DNA of 48,980 nt from an uncultured Clostridium sp. (GCA_958449715.1 CAUDIU010000003.1:1-48980); one strand, 5' to 3'; positions 1 through 8,036 are shown, numbered from the stretch's first letter. The notes: a model not told the origin generated them from the letters alone. Made by a program: numbers and translations.

Positions 1-502
1 TCGCTAAATTCCCGCCTGCACTATCGCCTGCTATTGCAATTTTATTTGTGTCAATGTTGTTATCGCTTCCATATTCTGCAAAGTATTTTATTGTTTCATA
101 TATTTGGTTCAGTGCATCAGGATATTTGAATTCAGGAGAACGAGGGTAGTTTACAAATGCTACGGCTGATTTTGTGTAGTTCGCAATTTTTTTGATAGTC
201 ATATCATACACATCAGCGTCACCCATTACCCAGCCGCCACCATGGCAATAGATTATTACAGGTAATTTCTCGTTTAAACAGTCTTCAGGCCTTACTATTC
301 TTACATTAATATCACCTGCAGATGGACTGAATATTGTTATATCTTCTGTATGAGCATTAATTGGAGCATAGAATTCTTTTTGTAATTCACTTAAAAATTC
401 TCTTGCTTCATCAGGGGTAATCTCATTTAATGGTTTTGAATTTTTGGATTCAATGTAATCAATAAATTTTTGTACTGTTTTGTCAAGATTTGGTTTTGTC
501 AT
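1..502 (-). CDS. alpha/beta hydrolase (HSL-family esterase/lipase), 3' end outside window
   Basis: This minus-strand frame starts at the ATG at 502-500 behind a strong AAAGGAGGT ribosome site and runs off the left edge. About 167 residues are visible. HGGGW (about residue 90) is the oxyanion-hole signature of the hormone-sensitive-lipase family, and GDSAGG near the visible end is the nucleophile elbow around the catalytic serine. The Asp and His of the triad lie outside the window. The family hydrolyses short-chain esters. There is no signal peptide, so it is probably cytoplasmic. The family call is firm; the substrate is unknown. Confidence 0.9.
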   Translation of the reverse strand, partial: MTKPNLDKTVQKFIDYIESKNSKPLNEITPDEAREFLSELQKEFYAPINAHTEDITIFSPSAGDINVRIVRPEDCLNEKLPVIIYCHGGGWVMGDADVYDMTIKKIANYTKSAVAFVNYPRSPEFKYPDALNQIYETIKYFAEYGSDNNIDTNKIAIAGDSAGGNLA

Positions 503-637
503 AGTACCTCCTTTTAACAGATTTTTTTCTGAATAAATATTTCTGTCATCACCGCTTTGTAATATCTTTTTTTATTTAATTAATTGCCTAATCAGCTAAT
601 AGCTTTTTATTGTGGACTGTTTGATTATTGTTTTGTG

Positions 638-1351
638 ATGAAAAAATTGTTTATTATATTTTTTTTAATGATTGTTGGAATATCAGCTCAAGCTCAAGAT
701 TGTGCCTGTGATGAGCAAGTTTTGGGCAGAGAACATATGTTCTGTGAAAAAGGGGCATTAAGTAATAATGTTACGATTACTAATTTAAGAAATATAATTT
801 GTAAGGGAAATGCTTTTAAGGTTGCATTTGATTGCAAATTTTGGTCTGAATGTGCAAAAGCAGGTGATAGGGTTAATTTTTCTGTCCCCGGTGCGATATA
901 TACTCAGGAAGGGACTTTGTTAATTCCTGCAGCTTCAAAAGTTGTGGGGACAGTAATTAGAATTGAAAAGCAAAGAATCCCGAATAAGAACGCTCGTGTT
1001 TATTTGAATTTTGAATGTTTGTTATTACCTGACGGTAGTGCAATTCAAATGTCTGCGAAACCTTTGACTAAAGATTCTTCTCTAAAAGAAGGACCTTGGC
1101 ATACAGCAGGAAAATTAACAGCTTACACTCTCGGTTTAGGTATAGTAGGTGCAGGTGCAGGTACCGGTTTTGCCTTTATTCCAAATCCTGCAAAATTAGG
1201 CGTAGGTTATGCAATCGGTATTCCTGTCGGTACAACTGTTGGTTTAATTACGGGATTAGTTACTCCGGGGCTTAAATACCACGCAAAAGCAGGTGAAGAA
1301 ATTACAATAATTTTATGTGATGATTTGGCGATAAAAAAACAATGTGAGTAA
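638..1351 (+). CDS. secreted or envelope protein of unknown function, glycine-rich C-terminal half
   Basis: I chose the ATG at 638 because it places a clean signal peptide at the N-terminus (MKKLFIIFFLMIVGISAQAQ). The in-frame start 54 bases upstream would bury it. The mature part begins with a Cys-containing segment (CACDEQ, then further Cys). It continues with a beta-rich stretch of the pattern 'IPAASKVVGTVIRIEKQ' and ends in a glycine-rich hydrophobic segment that looks like a glycine zipper or membrane-associating region. The protein at 5946-6554 has the same general beta pattern. I do not recognise a named family. A periplasmic or outer-envelope location is likely. Confidence 0.75.
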   Translation: MKKLFIIFFLMIVGISAQAQDCACDEQVLGREHMFCEKGALSNNVTITNLRNIICKGNAFKVAFDCKFWSECAKAGDRVNFSVPGAIYTQEGTLLIPAASKVVGTVIRIEKQRIPNKNARVYLNFECLLLPDGSAIQMSAKPLTKDSSLKEGPWHTAGKLTAYTLGLGIVGAGAGTGFAFIPNPAKLGVGYAIGIPVGTTVGLITGLVTPGLKYHAKAGEEITIILCDDLAIKKQCE

Positions 1352-1438
1352 ATTGTCAGTTTGATGTCAGTAAATGCATTGAGCTGACAATTTAATTTTA
1401 TGGTGAGGATTATGAAAAATTTTTATTAAAAATTTTTA

Positions 1439-1467
1439 TTGAAGAAATAAAATCTTAGTGCTAATAT
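1439..1467 (+). promoter_or_regulatory. probable sigma70-type promoter of tRNA-Glu
   Basis: TTGAAG at 1439-1444 and TAATAT at 1462-1467 are 17 bases apart, and the tRNA starts 11 bases after the second box. The background is very AT-rich, so chance matches are common. Confidence 0.4.
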
Positions 1468-1478
1468 AAATTTGCAAT

Positions 1479-1550
1479 AGCGGCATCGTCTAGAGGTTAG
1501 GATAGCAGATTCTCATTCTGTTGACACGGGTTCAATTCCCGTTGCCGCCG
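1479..1550 (+). tRNA. tRNA-Glu (anticodon CTC)
   Basis: The cloverleaf is readable. The D-arm region is TCGTCTAGAGGTTAGGA, typical of bacterial tRNA-Glu. The anticodon loop is TTCTCAT (CTC, reading GAG), the T-arm is ACGGG-TTCAATT-CCCGT, and the discriminator is G73 as usual for Glu. CCA is not encoded. Positions 2-7 pair perfectly with 66-71, but position 1 is A opposite C72, where a G would be expected. The T-loop is TTCAATT. Confidence 0.93.
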
Positions 1551-1585
1551 ATTATAAGTTTATAAATGAGAAGTAATAAAGAATA

Positions 1586-1622
1586 AAAAAATAGGTCGGT
1601 TTCTATATTCGACCTATTTTTC
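1586..1622. terminator. intrinsic terminator, probably bidirectional
   Basis: The inverted repeat AATAGGTCG ... CGACCTATT is flanked by A-run and T-run. It lies between the plus-strand tRNA-Glu and the minus-strand cupin gene, and can serve both. Confidence 0.8.
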
Positions 1623-1645
1623 AAATGTTGAATTCTCCAAAATTT

Positions 1646-1951
1646 TTATATTTTAATTAAGAAAAATTTGCTGTCTTTAAGGGCTAATACTTTGTGTTCT
1701 TTGTCTTTTTTAAACATTAAAATTTCGCCTTTATCAAGTTTAAATTTTTCAGCATCAAAATGTAATTCGATTTCTCCATCTATTACATATACAGCTGCAT
1801 CAGATTCTGAAGTGTGAGTGTCTATGATTTCATCTTTTTTTAGACCTATGATTGTTAAACTACTATTATCTTTTTCTAGTAATCTTTTGTGTTCAAATTT
1901 TTCGTGATCGATATCAATAATATCTTTTGCTTTTAGTACGTTATAAAACAT
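1646..1951 (-). CDS. small cupin-domain protein
   Basis: A 101-residue protein that is almost entirely one cupin beta-barrel. The pattern THTSESDAAVYVIDGEIELHF followed by LDKGEILMFKKDKEHKV matches the two conserved cupin motifs. The start follows a good AAAGGAGGG site. Metal ligands look partly degenerate: the first motif has H-T-H-T only in the reversed sense 'DTHTSE', and the second has KEHKV. It may therefore bind a small molecule or act as a sensor rather than an oxygenase. It is monocistronic between a terminator and the exporter gene. Substrate unknown. Confidence 0.8.
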   Translation of the reverse strand: MFYNVLKAKDIIDIDHEKFEHKRLLEKDNSSLTIIGLKKDEIIDTHTSESDAAVYVIDGEIELHFDAEKFKLDKGEILMFKKDKEHKVLALKDSKFFLIKI

Positions 1952-2028
1952 AATCCCTCCTTTTTATACAATTTATCTTTTAAAAGGAAGGATTACATTC
2001 TATATTAAGGCTATTGAGGTCAATAATT

Positions 2029-3567
2029 TTAATTAGTCTTTTGTCTTATAATTAGGACAAGCGGGATTATGATAAATGCTGCAAGTCCAAAATATCTGAA
2101 AGTTTCAACATATCCCCAAAGGCTAGATTGTTGCAGAAGCTGATTATAAATTTGCATACCTGCCATATGAGTAGCGGTTGCTAAATCAGTATTAGCGGCG
2201 AAACTTGCAGCTAGTGAATTTATTTTTGCTGTATATGCATCGCTAGAGAAATTTAGATGTCCTACCATCATCATTTGATGTACTTGAGAAAATCTTGAAA
2301 TCATAGTTGTAGCAACAGAAGTCCCAATTGCAGCACCTGTGTTTTTTAATAGATTTTGCACCCCTGCAGCATTAGTTTGCTGTTCATTTGTCAATGTACT
2401 GCAGGACAAATTCATCATTGGTACCATTGCCATAATCATACCAAGTCCGAATACCATATTAGGTAATGCAATATCTACAAGTGCTATGTTTGTATTTATT
2501 TCTCCAAACATTAACCCGCCTATGCCAAGAATAATTAGCCCTGTAATAATTAATGGTTTTGTTCCTATTTTAGGTGTTAGAACACCGCATGCTACTGTTG
2601 CAATAAGACAACCTGCACCTCTTGGTACCATTGATAAACCGCTTAAGAATGATGTGTATCCCATTAATTGTTGTAACATTGATGGTAATATTGCTGCAGA
2701 TGCCATCATTACACCCATTAGTACCATTAAAACTATTGTTCCGAAAAAGAAATTCCCGTCTTTCAAAATGGATAAATCAATCAATGTTTTTTTCTTTTTA
2801 ACTTGGATAGTGAAAAATGCAACCATTGCCATCATTGAAATTGCAAATGTTTTGCAAATCCATGCTGCTCCAAACCAGTCCGCATCATTCCCTTTATCAA
2901 GTACGATTTGTAATGTCAAAAGCCATACACATAAAAAGAAAAATCCCGAATAATCCATTGTGACATTCTTTTGTTTTTTTGCATATTCCGGATCAAATAC
3001 TAATTTTTTGATTAAATGGAATGCAATAATTCCAAAAGGAACATTTATAAAATAAATGAAAGGCCAAGACCAAGTTTCAGTAAGCCAACCGCCAAGTGCC
3101 GGTCCCATAATCGGGGCCATAACAACACCAAGTCCAAATACTGCCATTGCTGCAGCTCTTTTTTCTTTTGGAAATATTTCAAAAATGATAGCTTGCGATA
3201 TCGGCATTATTCCACCACCGCCTATACCTTGTAGAATTCTTGCAAATAAAATCATTGTCATTGATGTAGATAATCCGCAAAGAACTGAAGCAACAGTGAA
3301 AATTGTGACACTAATCAAAAAGTAAGTTTTTCTCCCAAACAGTTTTGAGAAAAAATCAACTGCCGGAATTATAACACCGCTTGCGACTAAGTAACTTGTA
3401 ATAATCCAAGTGGATTCGTTATGACTTATTGAAAAACTTCCAGCCATGTATGGCAAGGCAACGTTTGAAATAGTTTCGTCTAATGCAAACATAAATACTG
3501 AAAGCATTACAGGAATCATAACAACCCAAGGATTAATATTTTTGTTTTGCTTTAATGTATTTTCCAT
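2029..3567 (-). CDS. DHA2-family multidrug efflux MFS transporter (EmrB/QacA type)
   Basis: A 512-residue inner-membrane protein with about 14 hydrophobic segments, the count of the DHA2 (EmrB/QacA) proton-drug antiporters. The early segment has VMLSVFMFALDETISNVALP, matching the family's 'LDxTIVNVALP' motif D1. 'FARILQGIGGGGIMPISQA' matches motif C/B, and 'FGLGVVMAPIMGPALGGWLTE' is the typical antiporter motif C. There is no adjacent EmrA-like adaptor or TolC gene here. The leader upstream has two inverted repeats (3582-3609 and 3621-3641), suggesting regulated expression. The start follows GAGGGAATT. Confidence 0.93.
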   Translation of the reverse strand: MENTLKQNKNINPWVVMIPVMLSVFMFALDETISNVALPYMAGSFSISHNESTWIITSYLVASGVIIPAVDFFSKLFGRKTYFLISVTIFTVASVLCGLSTSMTMILFARILQGIGGGGIMPISQAIIFEIFPKEKRAAAMAVFGLGVVMAPIMGPALGGWLTETWSWPFIYFINVPFGIIAFHLIKKLVFDPEYAKKQKNVTMDYSGFFFLCVWLLTLQIVLDKGNDADWFGAAWICKTFAISMMAMVAFFTIQVKKKKTLIDLSILKDGNFFFGTIVLMVLMGVMMASAAILPSMLQQLMGYTSFLSGLSMVPRGAGCLIATVACGVLTPKIGTKPLIITGLIILGIGGLMFGEINTNIALVDIALPNMVFGLGMIMAMVPMMNLSCSTLTNEQQTNAAGVQNLLKNTGAAIGTSVATTMISRFSQVHQMMMVGHLNFSSDAYTAKINSLAASFAANTDLATATHMAGMQIYNQLLQQSSLWGYVETFRYFGLAAFIIIPLVLIIRQKTN

Positions 3568-3581
3568 AATTCCCTCAATAA

Positions 3582-3609
3582 AACAGGGGTAGAATTTTCT
3601 ACCCCTGTT
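3582..3609 (-). promoter_or_regulatory. perfect 13-bp hairpin in the leader of the exporter gene
   Basis: Arms 3582-3594 and 3597-3609 (AACAGGGGTAGAA / TTCTACCCCTGTT) are perfectly complementary with two bases between them. On the minus strand the hairpin ends about 10 bases before the exporter's GAGGG ribosome site. It could be a protein operator, an attenuator or a translation-control hairpin. It lacks the long T-run of a clear terminator. Confidence 0.6.
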
Positions 3610-3620
3610 GCATAGTCTAG

Positions 3621-3641
3621 TTTACCTAATAAATGGGTAAT
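3621..3641 (-). promoter_or_regulatory. operator-like inverted repeat upstream of the exporter
   Basis: TTACC at 3622-3626 and GGTAA at 3636-3640 form an inverted repeat with a 9-base AT spacer, in the region where the exporter's promoter should lie. Size and symmetry are like MarR-family operators, which often control EmrB-type pumps. No marR-like gene is adjacent, so the assignment is tentative. Confidence 0.35.
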
Positions 3642-3726
3642 TGTCAATATTAATATTTTTTAATAAAAATAAAATATATTTGTAATAAAAGTATCAAAAA
3701 TTTTATTTATATTGTTTAATTGTAAT

Positions 3727-5274
3727 ATGTTAGTAGTAAACAATTTAAATAATTTTAGTAGAAATTTTATTAATAATACTAATTCTAATAATACATATCA
3801 ACCACACTTTACAGCATTGCCTAAAAAAGCGGTATCAGATATAAGAAATATTTCTCATTTACCTTGTGCTTGCTGTGGTAATACTATGATTAATCCTATT
3901 AATTTTAATGAATATTTAAAATTTTTTATTCCAAATTCTAAAAGAGCTCTGGAAAATCAGTCTTTAGAAAAATATCGTGAGACTCAAGGTTTTTCATTTT
4001 TGAGTAATTTATCTGCATTAAATCCTAAAAAGAATATGAGAGATATTATATCATTAGATTCTGTCCAAACTCAGATTCGTAATTTACCTCCAAATATTCA
4101 GATAGAAGTTAATGAAATATTATCTTGTTCTGATAAAGTCACTAAAAATTCTGCCATGGTGATGAAAAAATTATCCAAATATTATAATAATTTTTCTGAT
4201 GGAACAAAAAAATTATTAGATGTTATGGAAGGTTATTCTTCGAGGTATCCTTATAAAACTTTTTTTGAAATATTTAATATGCCTGAAATAGCTCAGTATC
4301 ACAAAGAGTCAATGGAAGCTATCAAAAAGCAATCTTTGAGTTCCAGTATTAATGTATTTAGGCAATTACAATCTTTAAAGGGTTTGAATTTTCAAGATAA
4401 AAAACAAGTACAAGAAATAAATGCGAATGTTTTGACAATATTAAATTCAGATTATTATCGGCCAGTGATACATAAAGCATTGGTAACGAATTTATATGAA
4501 AATTGGGCTTCAAATTTATCAAATCCATCTTTGCATGATGAAATTATGAATATTATTAAAGATATTCCTTATGATAATAATTATCCAAATGTTTTTATTT
4601 CAAATTGTGTGAATAATAAATTAACAGATTTAGACATAGTAAAAACTATATCTGAAGAGTTGTTAGCTACATTTGAACATATTTTACCTAAAAGTCAGAA
4701 TGGTGAAAATATAATATCAAATGGAATAGTGTTATGTAGAAAATGTAATAAAGAGCGATCTGATTTACCTTATTCATTCTTTTTGAAATTTCATCCTGAA
4801 ATGATAAATAATATGCAAAAACAGATTAATAAAGTCATTTCATTTATAAAAAATGGAAAATTAATAGGTTATGATTCTTATCCTGTAGACGTAAAAAAAA
4901 CATTGTTAGCTCAATCTGATAATAAAATAAAAATAAATATTCGAAAATTTTTGTACCATTATGATGATGTAGCATCGAAAAAATTAGAAAATGCAGAAAA
5001 AGCTTATGCTGTAGATGAACAAAAATTAAATAAAACAAATGAAAAAATATCATCTATTGATGCAAAATTAGAAGAGGCAATATCAATTGTTAGAAAATTA
5101 AAAAAAGAGAGAAAAGTTCTACAGACAGAGTTAGATAGTCTGATAAAAAATAAAGATTTTTTAGAATTAAATGTCTTAGAAAAAGAAAATAATGTAAAAG
5201 AAATAACTAATTTAATAGATGAAGATATATTATTAGATTATATTGTAAAAATAAAGAGAAAATCAGAAAAATAA
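3727..5274 (+). CDS. HNH-type nuclease-like protein with long internal insertion and C-terminal coiled coil
   Basis: The start is placed at the ATG at 3727; an in-frame TTG at 3712 is possible, and neither has a clear ribosome site. C47-x2-C50 (CACC) sits near the N-terminus. About 270 residues later comes the HNH core, FEHILPKSQNGENI with an Asn and then C337-x2-C340 (CRKC). In ordinary HNH enzymes the first CxxC lies only 20-25 residues before the DH motif, so the middle is an insertion of helical, Asn/Lys-rich sequence. The last 90 residues are a Lys/Glu coiled coil. The N-terminus carries the QPHFTALP element seen in related form in other genes here. A zinc-bound HNH fold is likely; target unknown. 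Confidence 0.65.
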   Translation: MLVVNNLNNFSRNFINNTNSNNTYQPHFTALPKKAVSDIRNISHLPCACCGNTMINPINFNEYLKFFIPNSKRALENQSLEKYRETQGFSFLSNLSALNPKKNMRDIISLDSVQTQIRNLPPNIQIEVNEILSCSDKVTKNSAMVMKKLSKYYNNFSDGTKKLLDVMEGYSSRYPYKTFFEIFNMPEIAQYHKESMEAIKKQSLSSSINVFRQLQSLKGLNFQDKKQVQEINANVLTILNSDYYRPVIHKALVTNLYENWASNLSNPSLHDEIMNIIKDIPYDNNYPNVFISNCVNNKLTDLDIVKTISEELLATFEHILPKSQNGENIISNGIVLCRKCNKERSDLPYSFFLKFHPEMINNMQKQINKVISFIKNGKLIGYDSYPVDVKKTLLAQSDNKIKINIRKFLYHYDDVASKKLENAEKAYAVDEQKLNKTNEKISSIDAKLEEAISIVRKLKKERKVLQTELDSLIKNKDFLELNVLEKENNVKEITNLIDEDILLDYIVKIKRKSEK

Positions 5275-5284
5275 TTATTAAATT

Positions 5285-5818
5285 TTAATTGTTTATAAAA
5301 TTATTTGTATTCACTCTCATCAAATATGCCCCTTCAATATATTCTTTTTCGTCTTTTTGAAAACCTAATTTTTCATAATTTTTTCTTAGAGCAGATTCAT
5401 TTGCTTTAGAGTATAATGATAATTCTTTTGCATTTTTGTTAATTGCAATTTTTTTCATATCTTGATAAATTTTATTTATAATATTTTTACTATCTTGTTT
5501 TTTTCTGTTTCTTACAAGAGCATCAATAAACATACTTTTTTCTCCAAGTCTGTTTTTTTTGAAGCAATATGTGTAAGATGCAAGAATTTCACCTGAATTA
5601 TCTTTTATTATTCTCATTTTACAATTATGAACCATTGAATCGATGCAATTAAAAATAGCTTTTAGATAAGGCAATTTTTCATGTCTTTCTTTTGAATACA
5701 TTCTCATCATTTTATAAAGATTAATAGGATTTTTGGTACTTTTTATTTGTGATTTAAAAATAATGGGTTTGTAATTTATTAAATTATATTGTTGAATTTG
5801 CATGTAATTATAAAACAT
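5285..5818 (-). CDS. GNAT-like acetyltransferase domain protein
   Basis: A 177-residue protein, convergent with the HNH gene and 10 bases from its end. The C-terminal half reads like a GNAT fold: a strand with 'ILASYTYCF', 'SMFIDALVRN', then a helix followed by 'ELSLYSKANESALRKNYEKLGF', which matches the N-x-x-A-x-x-x-Y-x-x-x-GF motif near the acetyl-CoA site. The usual R/Q-x-x-G-x-G/A loop is degenerate (RKKQDSKN), so acetyl-CoA binding is uncertain. An inner ATG six codons in is an alternative start. The N-terminus (YKPIIFKSQI) resembles the P-x-F elements of its neighbours. Confidence 0.55.
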   Translation of the reverse strand: MFYNYMQIQQYNLINYKPIIFKSQIKSTKNPINLYKMMRMYSKERHEKLPYLKAIFNCIDSMVHNCKMRIIKDNSGEILASYTYCFKKNRLGEKSMFIDALVRNRKKQDSKNIINKIYQDMKKIAINKNAKELSLYSKANESALRKNYEKLGFQKDEKEYIEGAYLMRVNTNNFINN

Positions 5819-5945
5819 TGAGCAAAAAAAAAGTTGCTATGTGAGTTGAAAATATTGATACTAAAAAATTGACTAATTATTAAATATATGTTACGTTGGA
5901 CTATATATTTATTATTATAAATTATTTATTTTTATAGGTGAGTTT

Positions 5946-6554
5946 ATGAAAAAATTGATAGCTTTGGTGGTAATTTATTTATGTGTATTATTATCGGCAA
6001 ATAAAATATTCGCTGAAGATATTACTCCTATACAAGTTCCAAATTCTTCAACATTAATTAACCAAAATTTACCATTAGAATTAAATAGTCAAGAACAAAA
6101 TTCTCAAAGTTTATTGCCTACATCAAAGTCAGTAGAAAAAAATATATTTATTCCAGCTGGAATAGAAGTCTTTTTTAATGTAAGAGATGTATATAGTAGT
6201 AAGACAATTACAACTTCTACCAAAATCCCAATTTTTGTAGCGAATGATGTGTATTATAAAAATAATTTAATATTTAATAAGGGTGCAATTGGTTACATGT
6301 ATCCAAGTTATGTTAATAAAGCTGGAAAATTTGGGAATAATGGAAAGTTAAATTTTGAGAGTGCTTATATTCAAGATGTAAATGGTAATGAGCAATTACT
6401 TTCAGTAAATTATAATACACAAGGTAGAAAAGTTTTTTATTCTGGTGCTGGTGGTATTTTAGCAAATAGTAAAAATGCTGAAGTTGGTCCTGGTACATTA
6501 TTTTCAGGAAAAATTGTAAATGCTTTTCAAATAAGATTAAAATTGAACGATTAA
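5946..6554 (+). CDS. secreted or periplasmic beta-rich protein of unknown function
   Basis: A 202-residue protein with a signal peptide (MKKLIALVVIYLCVLLSANKIFAED) behind an AGGTGAG ribosome site. Residues 26-65 are a Gln/Asn/Ser-rich linker. The rest alternates short beta segments with 'FIPAGIEVFFNVRD', a hydrophobic 'IPIFVANDVYY', and a glycine-containing 'NKGAIGYMYPSYVNKAGKFG'. The pattern 'rigid IPxG strand, then G-x-V, then GK-x-G-x-L-x-F' also occurs in the protein at 638-1351. I cannot name the family. It is probably co-transcribed with the membrane protein that follows. Confidence 0.7.
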   Translation: MKKLIALVVIYLCVLLSANKIFAEDITPIQVPNSSTLINQNLPLELNSQEQNSQSLLPTSKSVEKNIFIPAGIEVFFNVRDVYSSKTITTSTKIPIFVANDVYYKNNLIFNKGAIGYMYPSYVNKAGKFGNNGKLNFESAYIQDVNGNEQLLSVNYNTQGRKVFYSGAGGILANSKNAEVGPGTLFSGKIVNAFQIRLKLND

Positions 6555-6626
6555 TAAGAAAAATTGAATTAATTAACTTAATATTTACATTATTTTATTT
6601 TTATTCAAGATAAGTAAGTTAGAATT

Positions 6627-7217
6627 ATGTTTTTTCAACAACAAGAAAGTATTAATTTAGATAGTTTAATATTATTAGTATATATTGTGTCAGGATTATT
6701 TACTGCTATGATAAATTATTTATTAGGTATTTGTTTTAGGAATAATAATGTTAATACAATCAAAAAAGAGTATCCATCGGAAGAAATAGAATACTTTTAT
6801 ATGCCTTTAATAAACCTTGTTACAATTGCTCAATTCTGTGTAGGAGTATATATTGCTGATTATATTCTTTCTTGTTTTATATTTTCTGATTTAGTCCAAA
6901 TTCATAGTAGTCTTGGTATGTTATATATAAAAGCTTTTTATGGGATATTTGCATTTTGTTTTGGGTTAGTATTAACAAGTTATACGGCTATATTGACAAA
7001 CAAGCGTATAATTGGGATATTTTTGCTTGATATACTTAAACGTACACAAGTTTCATATTCAGAAATTAAAGAAATCCAAGTAAGAAACAATAAAATTACA
7101 GTTTATCAAAAAGATAAATGTACTTTCCCTTTAGTTAATAGAAAAGAATCAAGAATATGTCTTGAAAAATTAAAAAAAATTTTTGAATTAGAAAATTTAA
7201 AAGTAAATATACAGTGA
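6627..7217 (+). CDS. membrane protein with C-terminal bacterial PH-like domain
   Basis: A 196-residue protein. Hydrophobic helices lie at about residues 14-36, 60-88 and 96-125. The cytoplasmic C-terminal part (about 125-190) begins 'YTAILTNKRIIGIF' and continues 'VSYSEIKEIQVRNNKITVY', the usual layout of bacterial PH domains, which often start with 'lTnkRii' and have the 'i..v....i.i' strand. The ribosome site is weak (AAGTAAG). It lies 72 bases after the secreted protein gene in the same direction. Such proteins are membrane-associated and functionally undefined. Confidence 0.6.
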   Translation: MFFQQQESINLDSLILLVYIVSGLFTAMINYLLGICFRNNNVNTIKKEYPSEEIEYFYMPLINLVTIAQFCVGVYIADYILSCFIFSDLVQIHSSLGMLYIKAFYGIFAFCFGLVLTSYTAILTNKRIIGIFLLDILKRTQVSYSEIKEIQVRNNKITVYQKDKCTFPLVNRKESRICLEKLKKIFELENLKVNIQ

Positions 7218-7307
7218 TAGCATATAATTAATTTTTTAATTTGCAGAATAAAAAATTTGTGGCATAAATAAGTCCTGAAAAATAAATTATAATAAAACGT
7301 TTCTACT

Positions 7308-7352
7308 AAAAAAGCGGGTTTAAAAACCCGCTTACTTATTAATTAATTTACC
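7308..7352. repeat. direct repeat copy A (att-like), partner at 9016-9059
   Basis: The 45 bases contain a terminator hairpin plus an AT-rich tail ending in TTTACC. They match 9016-9059 except for one inserted base in the run after CTTACT. The two copies enclose 1.66 kb with a phage-type gene. Copy B is joined to the 3' end of tRNA-Arg; copy A is joined to a decayed tRNA-like end. Confidence 0.85.
7312..7333. terminator. terminator hairpin in repeat copy A
   Basis: AAGCGGGTTT pairs with AAACCCGCTT (10 bp) with a two-base gap. A-rich sequence on one side and T-containing sequence on the other allow function in either direction. It lies about 95 bases after the membrane protein gene at 6627-7217. 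Confidence 0.7.
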
Positions 7353-7376
7353 AGAGATATGACAATTTTCGAACTT
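7350..7376 (-). pseudogene. decayed tRNA-Arg 3' end
   Basis: On the minus strand this stretch reads AAGTTCGAAAATTG, then CATATCTCTGG and TAAATT. That parallels the real tRNA-Arg 3' end at 9056-9080 (GTTCGAATCGCATCTCGGGTA), with matches at the T-loop TTCGAA and the end of the acceptor stem. The remainder of the tRNA is missing. It fits an old attachment-site copy or a degraded tandem tRNA. Confidence 0.45.
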
Positions 7377-7537
7377 GGTTATTAGAAAATGTCGCATGAT
7401 TTTTAGATTAATTTTGTACTTAAATTTTTGCTATTTTTTACTTTTTATGTATTGTTCAAATGCTGAAAATTTATAGTAAAATGATATATTTACATCTGAA
7501 TTATTTAATTGTTGTTAGGTTTATACAAATTTAGTTT

Positions 7538-7609
7538 ATGATTGTAAAAATTATTAAAAGAATTGTTTTTATTATATTATTTGTTTTGTTAATTTTGTAT
7601 AAGGCTTGA
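7538..7609 (+). CDS. possible 23-residue membrane peptide
   Basis: The 417-base stretch 7218-7635 holds, besides the repeat and tRNA remnant, one short frame encoding MIVKIIKRIVFIILFVLL plus five residues. It has a basic N-terminus followed by a single hydrophobic helix. The ribosome site is poor (TAGGT, 19 bases upstream). In such AT-rich DNA a hydrophobic frame of this size can arise by chance. Confidence 0.2.
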   Translation: MIVKIIKRIVFIILFVLLILYKA

Positions 7610-7635
7610 ACATATTTTTGCATAGAGTGTCCTAC

Positions 7636-8022
7636 TTATGTTTTTAGTATTTCTAAAATTGTTAATCGGTCAAGTCTGAAGGTTCTTTCTGCTTGACGGA
7701 GTTCGCAAAATGCTTTGATATATATTTTATCTTTTCCATATTCAGAATTTTTAATTAGGGCATTATCTAATATGTCTTTGCCATAATTCATTTCAAGAGG
7801 TAGTATAATTCTTTCTGTAATTTCTCTTTTTTTGAAAAGTGAGGATGCTTCATATCGGATTTTTATCCTATAATTCTTTACAATTGCTATTTTGAATATT
7901 TCTTTTAAATTATATGATTTATTTTTATAGTTATCTTTTTGATTTTTAACATTTGTTTTTTTCTTACCTAATAAAAATGGTATTATAGCTAGGAAAAATA
8001 GGTAAAATATAAAAAATTCCAT
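7636..8022 (-). CDS. membrane-anchored minimal WYL-domain protein
   Basis: A 128-residue protein with one N-terminal hydrophobic helix (MEFFIFYLFFLAIIPFLLG), a basic linker, then about 75 residues matching a WYL domain: 'IKIRYEASSLFKKREITERIILPLEM', 'DKIYIKAFCELRQAERTFRLDRLTILEI'. The central W-Y-L core is seen as Y-I-K-A-F-C, and the R-x-F-R-L-D-R end is canonical. WYL domains sense nucleotides or ssDNA and usually sit behind a DNA-binding HTH; here there is a membrane anchor instead. It follows the phage-type gene by 14 bases, so they are probably one operon. Ribosome site AAGGGA. Confidence 0.65.
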   Translation of the reverse strand: MEFFIFYLFFLAIIPFLLGKKKTNVKNQKDNYKNKSYNLKEIFKIAIVKNYRIKIRYEASSLFKKREITERIILPLEMNYGKDILDNALIKNSEYGKDKIYIKAFCELRQAERTFRLDRLTILEILKT

Positions 8023-8036
8023 TAGTAGTTCCCTTT

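Noticed and set aside
2339..3325. Three plus-strand open frames inside the exporter gene
   Set aside because: They are antisense to a clear DHA2 transporter, have no ribosome sites, and their low-complexity Pro/Ile content mirrors membrane helix codons.
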